Source: Mesorhizobium denitrificans (GTDB lineage: Bacteria; Pseudomonadota; Alphaproteobacteria; Rhizobiales; Rhizobiaceae). From it: 64,000 nt of DNA. Of the stretch, positions 40,942 to 50,047 are shown one piece after another (position 1 is the stretch's first letter; each line of letters begins with the position of its first letter). Below the pieces are notes generated by a model. It worked only from the letters and a program-made list of their open reading frames with translations, made no database searches and was not told the origin of the DNA. The position numbers were made by a program, and so were the translations under genes. The stretch lies in NCBI RefSeq assembly GCF_003403035.1, contig NZ_QURN01000005.1, forward strand, positions 124,001 through 188,000, written 5' to 3'.

Positions 40942-41745
40942 TCAGTCGACATATTGCTTCAACCCCTGCCAGATTTCCTCCACCGTATCGAGATAATGCT
41001 TGTCGCGATGGATGCGGTCGGGATCGACCGAGCGGTCGATTTCCGGCTCGATGATCTGCGACACGCGACCCGGACGCGGCGACAGGAGCACGATGCGGTC
41101 TGAGATATAAACCGCCTCCTCGATGGAGTGGGTGACGAAGATGAAGGTCTTGTTCTGGTTCGTGCGCAGCCGAATGAGGTCTTCCTGAAACTTGCGGCGG
41201 TTCTGCTCGTCTACGGCAGAGAAAGGCTCGTCCAGCAACAGCACATCGGCATCGACCGACAGCGCCCGCGCCAAACCTACGCGCTGGCGCATACCGCCCG
41301 ACAATTCATGCGGATATTTGTCTTCAAAGCCGGACAGGCCAACCTCTGCAATGTAGTGCCGCGCGACCTTCTCGCGTTCGGCGACGGGCCTACCGCGAAG
41401 CTCGAGCCCGAAAGCCACGTTGCGCAGTACCGTTGCCCACGGCAGCAGCGCGAAATCCTGAAATACGAAGGCGCGTTCCGGGCCGGGCTTGCTGACCTCG
41501 CGACCATTGACGGAAACCTTGCCGCCATCCGGCTCGATCAAACCGGCGATGATCTTCAACAGCGTGGTTTTCCCGCAACCGCTCGGCCCCAACAGGCTGG
41601 TCAGCTTGCCGCGCGGAAAGTCGAGATCGATGCTGCGCAGCGCTTCAACGTTGCCATAGCTTTTGCTGATGCCCCGAACTTCGACGATAGAGTCCATCAT
41701 GGCGGGCTGCTCCGTCGGCACTTTTCTCAATGTTGCGTTGCGCAT
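40942..41745 (-). CDS. ABC transporter ATPase, NitT/TauT/SsuB type
   Basis: Energises uptake. 267 residues: Walker A GPSGCGKTTL near 53, Q-loop FVFQDFALLPW, signature LSGGMRQRVGLARAL near 148 and Walker B VLLLDEPFSAVD near 169. The first 18 residues before MDSIVEVRG may not be translated; MDSIVEV at about 41694 is an alternative start. Confidence 0.92.
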   Translation of the reverse strand: MRNATLRKVPTEQPAMMDSIVEVRGISKSYGNVEALRSIDLDFPRGKLTSLLGPSGCGKTTLLKIIAGLIEPDGGKVSVNGREVSKPGPERAFVFQDFALLPWATVLRNVAFGLELRGRPVAEREKVARHYIAEVGLSGFEDKYPHELSGGMRQRVGLARALSVDADVLLLDEPFSAVDEQNRRKFQEDLIRLRTNQNKTFIFVTHSIEEAVYISDRIVLLSPRPGRVSQIIEPEIDRSVDPDRIHRDKHYLDTVEEIWQGLKQYVD

Positions 41746-41747
41746 GG

Positions 41748-42569
41748 TCAGGCGCCTCTCTTTTCAGGCCTGAAAACACGCGACTCAACCCACTGCAACG
41801 CGACCAGCGTGAGTGTTGAAAGGGCGATAATCGAGGCGATTGTTGCGTACATTTCGGCGTAGTTTGCGCGCGAGCGATGGTAGGTGATGAGGTCGCCAAT
41901 GCCGGTGGGTGTGATCAGCAGTTCTGCGAGCACAACGCCGACAAACCCGGCGGCGACACCAAGCCGCAGACCGGCGAAAATGACCGGGCTCGCGTCCGGC
42001 AATATGATCTTCGACACGATCTGCCAGCGCGTTCCGAGGAACGATTTGCACATCGCGATCAAGGAGACATTGACGTTGCGCACCGCCTTGTAGGTGTTGA
42101 GCACGATGACGGGCAGCGCGAGGATCATCACGGCAAGCGTTTTTGCGGTCATTCCAATTCCGTAGATGAACGTCACCATCGGGATGAAGGCTGCGACAGG
42201 TGCGGCTTGCAGCACGATGAATATCGGGATCATCAGCCACTCGCCCGGACGCCACAGACCGCACAATGTGCCAATGCCAACGCCGAGAAATGCAGACAGA
42301 ATGACGCCGAGCAGCAGCGGTTGCAGCGTGGAGAGATAGGCTTTCGGCAAGCTGCCATCGGCGATCATGCTCACCAGCGCCGTGACCGTTTCAAAGAATG
42401 TCGGGAAGGCGAAGCTGACCGGGATCATTCCGGCGATCTGCCAGATGCCAGCAAACAGAATGACGGAAACCAGACGAAGAAGCGTGGGATTGTTCTCCCA
42501 ACTTCTGGCCTCCCCTCGCCCAATAGTGGCGAGGCCAAGCGCCTCGCCCTCTGTTCTGACGCTGGCCAT
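41748..42569 (-). CDS. ABC transporter permease, NitT/TauT/SsuC type (second)
   Basis: 273 residues, about six transmembrane helices, with the EAA-type loop in CKSFLGTRWQIVSKIILPDASP near residue 178. Its sequence differs clearly from the neighbouring permease, so the importer may be a heterodimer. Spacing of 2 bp to both neighbours. Confidence 0.9.
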   Translation of the reverse strand: MASVRTEGEALGLATIGRGEARSWENNPTLLRLVSVILFAGIWQIAGMIPVSFAFPTFFETVTALVSMIADGSLPKAYLSTLQPLLLGVILSAFLGVGIGTLCGLWRPGEWLMIPIFIVLQAAPVAAFIPMVTFIYGIGMTAKTLAVMILALPVIVLNTYKAVRNVNVSLIAMCKSFLGTRWQIVSKIILPDASPVIFAGLRLGVAAGFVGVVLAELLITPTGIGDLITYHRSRANYAEMYATIASIIALSTLTLVALQWVESRVFRPEKRGA

Positions 42570-42571
42570 GC

Positions 42572-43564
42572 TTACTTCGCGCCCAGCTTCGCGATGGCGC
42601 GATCAAGAGCCGAAACATCCCAGAATTGCTCAACCTTGAGTGTTGCCGGGTCACCTTCGATCTGCCCTGCAAGGCTGAAGAATGCGAAGTCATCCGCGGC
42701 AGCATCTGCACCGCCGCCGTTCAGCGCAAGTGCACCGGCCTCTGCCGTTTCCTTATAGTATTCGGTGATTTCAGAATCTGCCTCTGCGCCAAGATCGGCC
42801 AGCAGCTTGTACTTGTGGCGCAGCTCGACCGCGGCAGCAGGGTTTGCCGTGATCTCGCGGGCCGTTTTGAGAAGCTCTTCCACGAGAATATCGACATCAG
42901 CAGCGTTGTTCTTGAGATAGTCCGCAGTCGCGAAAACGGCCTCGTCGGTCGCCTTGAGGTTTTCGACCGGCAGCACGACGAACTTGCCTGGCGCTTCCGA
43001 TTCGATCGCGCGACGGTTGGCAGCATCAACGATTGACGCCTTGATCGTGCCTTGCAACAGCGCGTTGCGACGCACTTCCGAACCCGGCACATAGCTGATC
43101 TTGCCAAGCGTGATGCCGTGGTTCTTGGCCATCAGCAACATTACCGCCTCAGTGCCAGAGCCACGCGCCTGCACGGCAATGTCCTGACCGTCGAGATCCT
43201 TCCATGTCTTGTAAAATTCACTGTTGACCACAGGGAAGAACCGCAAAGTGGAAATCTGCGCGAACACACGGATCGGCACGCCTACCTTCTGAATCAGCGT
43301 ATAGGGCGCCCCAATTCCCACATCCGCCTGACCGCCAACAACGGCCTGCGCGGCAAGATCTTCGTCGTTGAGAATGATCAGTTCGACGTTCACGCCGCGC
43401 TCTTTGGCGCGCTCGATGGCTGCCAAAGTCTGGATAGATTCAATGCCCGGCAGATCGCCGAAAGCGATGCGCATATCGCCGGCGAATGCGGAAGCGGTGG
43501 CTGCGGCACCCATTATCATGGCCAACGCTGTTCCGAGAATCGTACGTCTCGACAAAATGGACAC
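42572..43564 (-). CDS. ABC transporter periplasmic substrate-binding protein, NMT1/SsuA-like
   Basis: 330 residues with a signal peptide to about residue 28; the SRRTILG start resembles a Tat signal. The mature part begins about GDMRIAFGDLPG and has the two-lobed periplasmic fold of nitrate/sulfonate/taurine binding proteins. The ligand cannot be read from sequence. First gene of the operon, divergent from the FadR-type regulator. Confidence 0.88.
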   Translation of the reverse strand: MSILSRRTILGTALAMIMGAAATASAFAGDMRIAFGDLPGIESIQTLAAIERAKERGVNVELIILNDEDLAAQAVVGGQADVGIGAPYTLIQKVGVPIRVFAQISTLRFFPVVNSEFYKTWKDLDGQDIAVQARGSGTEAVMLLMAKNHGITLGKISYVPGSEVRRNALLQGTIKASIVDAANRRAIESEAPGKFVVLPVENLKATDEAVFATADYLKNNAADVDILVEELLKTAREITANPAAAVELRHKYKLLADLGAEADSEITEYYKETAEAGALALNGGGADAAADDFAFFSLAGQIEGDPATLKVEQFWDVSALDRAIAKLGAK

Positions 43565-43588
43565 TTTTTTCCTCCCATTATTGTTCTA

Positions 43589-43630
43589 ACCAATTTCTTT
43601 ATTGGTTATGACCAAATACAGTATTGGTCA
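43589..43630. promoter_or_regulatory. Operator-like repeats between the transporter operon and the FadR-type regulator
   Basis: Two overlapping inverted repeats, ACCAAT/ATTGGT (43589-43606) and ATTGGT/ACCAAAT (43601-43617), plus a third ATTGGTC copy at 43623-43629. TGGT...ACCA dyads are the usual recognition form of FadR-family GntR regulators. They sit 25 bp upstream of the binding-protein start. Confidence 0.65.
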
Positions 43631-43717
43631 AGCGAGCATCGCCAAAAATCCGCATAAACGTCGATTGACGGCGCTATAGCTTCGTTCTACTACGCGAACT
43701 AGCATTGGAGATGATGA

Positions 43718-44422
43718 TTGAGCGAACCAATGGACAAGATTGGCAACGGCGGCCGCGCAGCGCTCGTGCAGCTTCAGGCCTACCTCGCCCAGATCGACCT
43801 GCCGAGCGATGGGCGCCTGCCGTCCGAGCGCGAACTTTGCGACACGCTGGGCGTTTCGCGTGGCGATCTTCGCAAAGCGCTGGACGTGCTGGAGCGCGAT
43901 GGCCACATCTGGCGTCACGTCGGCAAAGGCACTTTTGTGGGCAGCGGTCCCGTTGAGGAAACCATCGGTATTCTGGAAATCGCGGGAAGCTCCAGCCCGG
44001 CAGATGTGATGCACGCTCGCTTGATTATTGAGCCTGAGATTGCTCGTGAGGCCGCATTGCACGCAACGACTGCCGACATAGCGGCGATGCGCCATTCGCT
44101 CGAACAGACGCGCGAGGCCGCAACATGGCGGCAATATGAAAATATCGACAACTTGCTGCACCGGCAGATCGCGCAGGCGAGCCGGAACAATGTGTTGCTC
44201 GGCCTTTTCGATGTGCTGAACGCGGTGCGCCGAACGGTCGTCTGGGGTCGCCTGCGAGCTGATGGCTCTCGCCCCCCTGCCGACCATCACAGCTTTACCG
44301 ACCACGAGCGCATTGTCAGCGCGATTGAAGAGCGCGACTTGGCAGGCGCGGCAAGCGCAATGCGCGCGCACCTGCAGCAGGTGGAGCGGCGACTGATCCC
44401 AATTCGCGCTGCGGCGGAATAG
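43718..44422 (+). CDS. FadR-family GntR transcriptional regulator
   Basis: 234 residues. An N-terminal winged helix (about 12-76) with LPSERELCDTLGVSRGDLR and a C-terminal all-helical FCD ligand-binding domain (about 98-225) with metal ligands likely in HRQIAQAS and HERIVSAIE. Probably represses the divergent importer and answers to its substrate. TTG 43718 is favoured since GGAG lies 7 nt upstream; ATG 43730 is the alternative. Confidence 0.9.
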   Translation: MSEPMDKIGNGGRAALVQLQAYLAQIDLPSDGRLPSERELCDTLGVSRGDLRKALDVLERDGHIWRHVGKGTFVGSGPVEETIGILEIAGSSSPADVMHARLIIEPEIAREAALHATTADIAAMRHSLEQTREAATWRQYENIDNLLHRQIAQASRNNVLLGLFDVLNAVRRTVVWGRLRADGSRPPADHHSFTDHERIVSAIEERDLAGAASAMRAHLQQVERRLIPIRAAAE

Positions 44423-44548
44423 ATTTCAGCCCCACAGCAGTGCACGACAACACTCCAGTGAACCGATAAAGCAAATCGCGTTCTTTGGTGTTTCAAACCA
44501 CTTGACGTCTGGCTGTCCGCTGCGCTCGACCTGCGGTATTATGAGTGG

Positions 44549-45607
44549 ATGAAGCTTCGGCAAAGCATACGGTTTTCGACGTCTTCGGACGGCACGCGTA
44601 TCGCTGTGGCCTCCTGCGGCGAAGGGCCGGTGATCTTGCGCGCGGCGCATTGGCTGAGCCATGTGAACTACGATCTCGAAAGCCCGGTTTACCGCCCGTG
44701 GCTGGCTGCGCTTTCCGCCCAAAATTGCTTTGTGCGCTATGATCCGCGCGGCTGCGGCCTATCCGACCGGCATGTCGAGGATTTATCCGTCGCGGCCTGG
44801 CATGACGATATCGATGCGGTCGCGGCATCCATTGAAGAGCCCCGCTTCGTGCTTCTGGGTCTGTCGCAAGGCGGTGCGCTGGCCATTTCATATGTGCTCA
44901 GGCACCCCGAGCGGGTCTCACATCTGGTGTTGGTGAATGCCTACGGCCAGGGTGGATTTGCGCGCGCACGGACGGACGCCGAGCGGCTGGAAGCAGAAAC
45001 GCTGGTCAATTTCATTCGCATTGGCTGGGGTCGCGACAACCCAGCATTCTGCCAGTTCTTCACAAATCTCTTCATTCCTGACGGAACGCCTGAACAGCAT
45101 CGCTGGTGGGGCGATCTAGAACGCGAAACCGCATCAGCCGACGTTGCGGCACAGCTACTTTGGCAAATGCAACGCATCGACGTGCTGGACGAAGCTGCGA
45201 AGCTCAACGTCCCTACCCTCATCGCACACAGCCGCGGCGACATGCGCGTGCCTTTCAACGAGGGCTGCAAACTGGCCGCAGCAATTCCCGGCGCGCGATT
45301 TGTACCGCTGGAGAGCAAGAACCATGTACTGCTGCAGGACGAACCAGCCTGGGCCGTTTTTCACGCGGAGCTTGCAAGCTTCCTGGGCCAAGAACGGGAT
45401 GCACCGATGCGTACCATTCGCGATGCAGGACTTACCGCCAGCGAAGCTGCTATTCTTTCCCTAGTGGTGGAAGGGCTCGACAATCCGTCCATCGCCCAAC
45501 GTCTCGGCAAAAGCGTCAAAACCGTTCGAAACCAGCTATCCGTGATCTTCAGCAAGCTCGGCGTTCACAACCGCTCGCAGGCGATCATCAAATCGCTTTC
45601 GCACTAA
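44549..45607 (+). CDS. Alpha/beta hydrolase fused to a LuxR-type HTH domain
   Basis: 352 residues. Residues 10-275 form an alpha/beta hydrolase with nucleophile elbow GLSQGG (Ser106), a likely acid Asp in HSRGDMRVPF and a His in ESKNHVLL. Residues of about 288-352 are a LuxR DNA-binding domain (LTASEAAILSLVVEG ... NRSQAII). The active site looks complete, so it could be a ligand-cleaving or ligand-sensing regulator. Target genes are unknown; the neighbouring methyltransferase is the best candidate. Confidence 0.88.
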   Translation: MKLRQSIRFSTSSDGTRIAVASCGEGPVILRAAHWLSHVNYDLESPVYRPWLAALSAQNCFVRYDPRGCGLSDRHVEDLSVAAWHDDIDAVAASIEEPRFVLLGLSQGGALAISYVLRHPERVSHLVLVNAYGQGGFARARTDAERLEAETLVNFIRIGWGRDNPAFCQFFTNLFIPDGTPEQHRWWGDLERETASADVAAQLLWQMQRIDVLDEAAKLNVPTLIAHSRGDMRVPFNEGCKLAAAIPGARFVPLESKNHVLLQDEPAWAVFHAELASFLGQERDAPMRTIRDAGLTASEAAILSLVVEGLDNPSIAQRLGKSVKTVRNQLSVIFSKLGVHNRSQAIIKSLSH

Positions 45608-45610
45608 GCA

Positions 45611-45659
45611 CGGGACACCTGTCCCGCAGAATGACGGATATCTGACGACGCGCGGGACA
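45611..45659. promoter_or_regulatory. CGGGACA operator-like repeats before the methyltransferase gene
   Basis: Perfect inverted repeat CGGGACA-cc-TGTCCCG at 45611-45626 and a third CGGGACA half-site at 45653-45659. They fill the 116 bp between the LuxR fusion gene and the methyltransferase gene. A two-base spacer is too small for a stable RNA loop, so a protein site is likelier than a hairpin. Confidence 0.6.
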
Positions 45660-45723
45660 TTCGCCTCATGTGGCCACCTGAAATCAGCGGCATTCTTGAC
45701 TGCGATATTCAGGAGAAACCGAC

Positions 45724-46773
45724 ATGGCACAGGTTGATGAAACCAAACTGAATGAATTGGTGGGCCGCATTCTCGGCGACCTTGGAGGCGCGGTTAGCGT
45801 GCCGCTCGTGCGGATCGGCGATTCGCTTGGCCTCTACGACGCGGTCAAACGGATCGGCCCGGCGACGCCGGAAGAGATTGCTGCAGAAGCAGATTGCGCA
45901 CCTCGCTACGTGCGCGAATGGCTCTCCGCGCAGGCGGCATCGGGCTATATCCGCCACGACAAGGGCAAGTTTTCGCTGTCGCCCGAACAGGCGCTGATTT
46001 TTACCGAACCTGACAGCCCGGTGAATTTGATTGGCGCTTTCGACACAGCGGCGGCGATGGTTGAGAACCAGCCAAAGGTGCAGTTAGCGTTCAAGACAGG
46101 AAAGGGTGTCGCCTGGGGCGATCAGGCTGGCTGCCTGTTCTGTGCGGTCGCGCGGATGTTCCGCCCCGGCTATGTGAATGCGCTCGTGCAGGATTGGCTC
46201 CCGGCGCTCGACGGCGTTGTCGCCAAGTTGAAAACCGGCGCCAAGGTGGCCGACGTGGGTTGCGGGCACGGACTTTCGACAATTCTGATGGCGCAGGCAT
46301 ATCCAAACTCCGATTTCACCGGATATGACTTCCATCCGGCCTCAATTGCCTCGGCGACCGCCCATGCGCGAGCGCACGGCGTGAAAAACATAAAATTCGA
46401 GGTTGGGCGCGCGCAGGATTTTGGAGGCCGCGATTACGATCTGATTGCCTGCTTCGATTGCCTCCACGACATGGGCGACCCGGAGGCCGCAGCAGCCCAC
46501 ATTCGCAGCGCCTTGAAAAAAGGCGGCACATGGATGGTGGTGGAACCGATGGCGGGTGACAGCCTCGACGAAAACATCAATCCGGTCGGCCGCCTCTATT
46601 ATTCAGCCTCGACGATGATTTGCGTGCCGACCTCGCTGGCTCAGGAAACCGGACTCGCGCTGGGCGCGCAGGCTGGCGAAAAGCGCCTTACCGAAGTCAT
46701 CCGCTCCGCTGGCTTCAACAAGGTTCGCCGAGCAGCGCAAACGCCACTCAACATGGTTCTCGAAGCGACATAG
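45724..46773 (+). CDS. Class I SAM-dependent methyltransferase with N-terminal winged helix
   Basis: 349 residues. The N-terminus (about 1-85) is a winged-helix dimerisation region typical of small-molecule O-methyltransferases. The Rossmann part has motif I VADVGCGHGLS near 178 and motif II-type acid in FTGYDFHP. The middle insert (about 95-165) resembles the Rv2258c-type group. The substrate is unknown. Good ribosome site AGGAGAA 7 nt before the ATG. Confidence 0.88.
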   Translation: MAQVDETKLNELVGRILGDLGGAVSVPLVRIGDSLGLYDAVKRIGPATPEEIAAEADCAPRYVREWLSAQAASGYIRHDKGKFSLSPEQALIFTEPDSPVNLIGAFDTAAAMVENQPKVQLAFKTGKGVAWGDQAGCLFCAVARMFRPGYVNALVQDWLPALDGVVAKLKTGAKVADVGCGHGLSTILMAQAYPNSDFTGYDFHPASIASATAHARAHGVKNIKFEVGRAQDFGGRDYDLIACFDCLHDMGDPEAAAAHIRSALKKGGTWMVVEPMAGDSLDENINPVGRLYYSASTMICVPTSLAQETGLALGAQAGEKRLTEVIRSAGFNKVRRAAQTPLNMVLEAT

Positions 46774-46924
46774 CGAGCGGAAACTTGGCCGTCACAGGCT
46801 AAGCGCAAGCCCTCGAGGCGTAACAGAGGAGGTTTAAGATAAGAACTCTGCGAAGGACCAGTAATATGCTAAAGTAGCCATCTAGCAGGCGTGACCTGAT
46901 CACTTTGCGCTTTAGAGATGTCCG

Positions 46925-48334
46925 ATGAGCGACGTCGAGAAATTGTTCGATATATTGAGGCAGCACGCGGCCCCCGAGGTTGTGGACGCAATGGTGAATG
47001 AGATTGCTTCTGCGCCAGACTATCGGTTGTTTCGAATTAATCCATTTGCATTTGCGGAACACAACAAACTCGATGCCGAACGGACTATCAGCAGTTTTCT
47101 TCACGCCTCGAAAATTGGACTGTTTGACATTGCATGGAATGTACTTTGCCCAGGATGCGGCGGCGTACTCGATACAAACGCTAGCCTGAAGTCTATCCGC
47201 AAGGACGAGTATGTCTGTTCATTGTGCGCTGAAGGCTATGCGCCAACACTGGACGAGATGGTTGAAGTGACCTTCACGGTCAACGCGCGTGTTCGTCGCA
47301 TAGCAGCACACTCGCCAGAGCAGTTACCTGTACTCGAATACTACCGACAATTGTATTGGGGCTCTTCAGTAGACCTGCCAGAGCCGGGCTACGAAGACCT
47401 GATCGATCAGTTTCTCATCGAACATGTCGAAGCAGCAGCTGGCGAACGCGCTGTCCTTTCGGTAACGCTGCCAAGCGCATTTGTGATCGTTTTCGAACCA
47501 GTCACACATGCGGTTCAATTCATTGATGTAAAGGGCGAGCCGACACGAGAGCGCCAGCTACTTTCGATAGCTTACGATAGGGAGCATGTGCACAATGAAA
47601 CGCTCGAGATGCGTCCAGGTCCACTGCGGCTATCCGTCGAGAATCGCACCAGCGACCGTGTTCTGCCAAGCATCTTCATAGCAGGCGAGGCATTACACGG
47701 CATGCTGGCGAAGCGCCGAAGCTTTCTAAGCGCAAAGAAACTGCTTACCAATCAGACTTTTAGAAATCTATTCAGGACTGAAACGCTGGATGTAGACCAA
47801 CGACTGAAGATAACTAGCCTTACGTTTCTTTTTACCGACTTGCGTGGGTCAACCGAACTATATGAACGCGTCGGCGATCTCGCCGCCTTTGACCTAGTGC
47901 GCTCTCATTTCCAAAGGCTGGATGAAGTCGTTGCGTCGGAGGCAGGCGCCGTTGTCAAAACGATAGGCGATGCCGTTATGGCGACGTTTCCGACACCGGA
48001 CCGCGCGATGACAGCGGCCTTGAAAATGCGTGAGGAAATGCGCGCAATGAGAACTACCCCGGACGGTGGAGAATTTCTTCTCAAAATCGGTCTGCACGAA
48101 GGTCCTTGCATTGCAGTTATGATGAACGAACGGCAGGATTATTTCGGGCAGACAATCAATATTGCATCGCGTGTTCAGGGGCTCGCCAATTCCCAGTCGA
48201 TCTTCGTCACCGACGCCATTGTATCCGACGCCAAAACGCTCGAAGTTCTCAGACAAAGATCACTGCAGGCTCAACCTCACGATGTGCTGTTGAAGGGCAT
48301 TGGTCGCAACGTCAAAGTCTTCGAGATTCCATAA
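46925..48334 (+). CDS. Class III adenylate/guanylate cyclase with N-terminal zinc ribbon (DUF5939-type)
   Basis: 469-residue soluble protein. N-terminal domain of about 290 residues contains CX2C pairs at 75-78 and 98-101, likely binding zinc, within a DUF5939-like sensor region. The cyclase domain has FTDLRGST (Asp305 metal), VVKTIGDAVMATF (Lys345 and Asp349), and DYFGQTINIASR (Asn412, Arg416), so the catalytic residues are present. Lys345 and the Asp of DYFG suggest ATP as substrate. It ends 139 bp from the left attachment repeat and belongs to the host side. Confidence 0.9.
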   Translation: MSDVEKLFDILRQHAAPEVVDAMVNEIASAPDYRLFRINPFAFAEHNKLDAERTISSFLHASKIGLFDIAWNVLCPGCGGVLDTNASLKSIRKDEYVCSLCAEGYAPTLDEMVEVTFTVNARVRRIAAHSPEQLPVLEYYRQLYWGSSVDLPEPGYEDLIDQFLIEHVEAAAGERAVLSVTLPSAFVIVFEPVTHAVQFIDVKGEPTRERQLLSIAYDREHVHNETLEMRPGPLRLSVENRTSDRVLPSIFIAGEALHGMLAKRRSFLSAKKLLTNQTFRNLFRTETLDVDQRLKITSLTFLFTDLRGSTELYERVGDLAAFDLVRSHFQRLDEVVASEAGAVVKTIGDAVMATFPTPDRAMTAALKMREEMRAMRTTPDGGEFLLKIGLHEGPCIAVMMNERQDYFGQTINIASRVQGLANSQSIFVTDAIVSDAKTLEVLRQRSLQAQPHDVLLKGIGRNVKVFEIP

Positions 48335-48685
48335 GACCCGCGGTATAAGACTTGCCGGCGCGCGATGGTTTCGGCGTCATGTCGCTTACATCAAGACATT
48401 ATGCTCAGCCGAGTTTTTGCATTGGCGAAGTGTCGCCCTCTGGAAAACGAAACGGCTAAGTCATTGAAAATATTGGTGGGTGTGTCAGGGATCGAACCTG
48501 AGACCCGCTGATTAAGAGTTCTATTTTTACGCCATTGGCAACGCCTTGAAATCCCTACGAATTTCCAAAATACGAAGATAACAAATTGAAATATCTACTT
48601 TATTTCAGTTGCACTGAGTTACACGTGTTAGCATTGAATATATGTTCGCTATCAGATAATTTGCTGACACAGAGCGGACACGACC
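48335..48685. other. Host/element junction without a gene
   Basis: Contains a small hairpin ggcga/tcgcc, the left attachment repeat at 48473-48519, and an AT-rich leader of the integrase gene (48520-48685) with a TGAAATA/TATTTCA inverted repeat at about 48587-48608. It presumably carries the integrase promoter. Confidence 0.7.
48473..48519. repeat. Left attachment-site repeat (tRNA-Lys 3' half)
   Basis: 47 bp identical to 59655-59701. It starts one base beyond the tRNA CCA end and runs to the anticodon stem, after which the sequence diverges to tctattttt. This is the displaced chromosomal end of the tRNA gene. Confidence 0.95.
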
Positions 48686-50047
48686 ATGGCAATAAAACTT
48701 ACGGACACAATAATCAAGAACCTGCCCCTGCCAGCAAAGGGCATGGCGATAACCTACGATACGGAGGTGCGCGGCTTCGGCATTCGCGTAACGGCGAAGG
48801 GCGCAAAGTCGTTTATCCTTAATTATCGCACCAAATCGAACACGGCTGAAAATGCCGGCCCCGGTACGCTCCAAGGCACACAGACAGGCAAAGAGCGCAG
48901 GCTTACACTCCGGCCGTTTCCAGAATGGGGTACTGTCGCAGCACGAAAAGAAGCCGAAGATCTCAAACATAAGATCAAGAGAGGGCATGATCCTCTGGCG
49001 AAGGTCGAAGCAGACCGGAATGCCAAAACCGTTGCCGATCTCTGTGACCGCTTCATTTCGGACTACCTGCCAAACAAACGGCCCTCGACGATCCGCGACT
49101 ACACGTCAGTCATCAACAATGAGATTCGTCCGGCTTTAGGAACTGAACTTGTCGCTACTGTGCAGCATGAAAAAATAGACGGATTGCACCACAAGATCGC
49201 AAAGCGTGGCGCAAAGATCAGGGCAAATCGCACTGTTGCCGTACTGTCAAAGATGTTTTCGCTAGCCATCATCAAATGGAAATGGCGGGACAACGCTGCA
49301 GGCAATCCGGCGACGGGCGTTGAGAAGAACGCCGAAAACAAGCGCAAGACGTATTTGAAACCCGCGCATATCGCCAAACTTGGAGCCGCGCTCGACGCCT
49401 ACCCAATCCGCGAGCGCAAGGACGGCACGACTTACGTTGACGCTCGGGCGCAACAATCTGCGAACGTTGTTCGGCTGCTAATGCTGACGGGCGCTCGGTC
49501 CGGTGAATTGCTCGGAAAGAACATTGTGGTCGACGGCAAGCGGTTCGACAAAGAAGGCGTCCGCTGGGATCAATTCGATCTGAGCACCGGCGTTTGGACA
49601 AAGCCTGCGAGTTCAACGAAACAGAATGAAGAGCATGCAATCCCATTATCCGCCCCTGCCCTCGCGTTGCTGGTTTCGATACGTGCCGACGCCGAGAGAC
49701 AGGCGGCGAAGCAAGGCAAACCCGTCAGCGAATACGTGTTCCCCGGTCGTGGTGAAAAGCCTTACCTGACCGAGATTAAGAAGGCATGGGCTGAAATTTT
49801 GAAGGCTGCGGAAATCACGGATTTTCGCGTCCACGACCTTCGCCACACATACGCTTCGGTTCTTGTAAGTGCCGGTCTTTCTCTACCCATCATCGGCGCG
49901 TTGCTCGGTCACTCGCAGGAGGCGACAACGAAACGCTATGCGCATCTAATGGACGACCCGCTCAAGAAGGCGACGGAAACGGCAGGCGCGATCCTGACCG
50001 GCAAGCCGTCCGCGGAGATCATCCCAGTTAAGGGAGCAGGACAATGA
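48686..50047 (+). CDS. int: Tyrosine recombinase/integrase (DUF4102 arm-binding type)
   Basis: Catalyses site-specific insertion into and excision from the tRNA-Lys gene. 453 residues: arm-type DNA-binding domain at about 1-100 (ADNTRGFGIRV-like, here EVRGFGIRV), core-binding SAM-like domain at about 112-205, and catalytic domain with Arg271 (TGARSGEL), HDLRHTYAS (His383, Arg386), LGHS (His409) and Tyr418 (TKRYAHL). All catalytic residues are present, so it should be active. It lies at the left end and points inward, so it is far from the intact tRNA copy. Confidence 0.96.
   Translation: MAIKLTDTIIKNLPLPAKGMAITYDTEVRGFGIRVTAKGAKSFILNYRTKSNTAENAGPGTLQGTQTGKERRLTLRPFPEWGTVAARKEAEDLKHKIKRGHDPLAKVEADRNAKTVADLCDRFISDYLPNKRPSTIRDYTSVINNEIRPALGTELVATVQHEKIDGLHHKIAKRGAKIRANRTVAVLSKMFSLAIIKWKWRDNAAGNPATGVEKNAENKRKTYLKPAHIAKLGAALDAYPIRERKDGTTYVDARAQQSANVVRLLMLTGARSGELLGKNIVVDGKRFDKEGVRWDQFDLSTGVWTKPASSTKQNEEHAIPLSAPALALLVSIRADAERQAAKQGKPVSEYVFPGRGEKPYLTEIKKAWAEILKAAEITDFRVHDLRHTYASVLVSAGLSLPIIGALLGHSQEATTKRYAHLMDDPLKKATETAGAILTGKPSAEIIPVKGAGQ

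Noticed and set aside
48473-48519. A second tRNA-Lys gene
   Set aside because: Only the 3' half is present and the following sequence does not complete the D- or acceptor arm.
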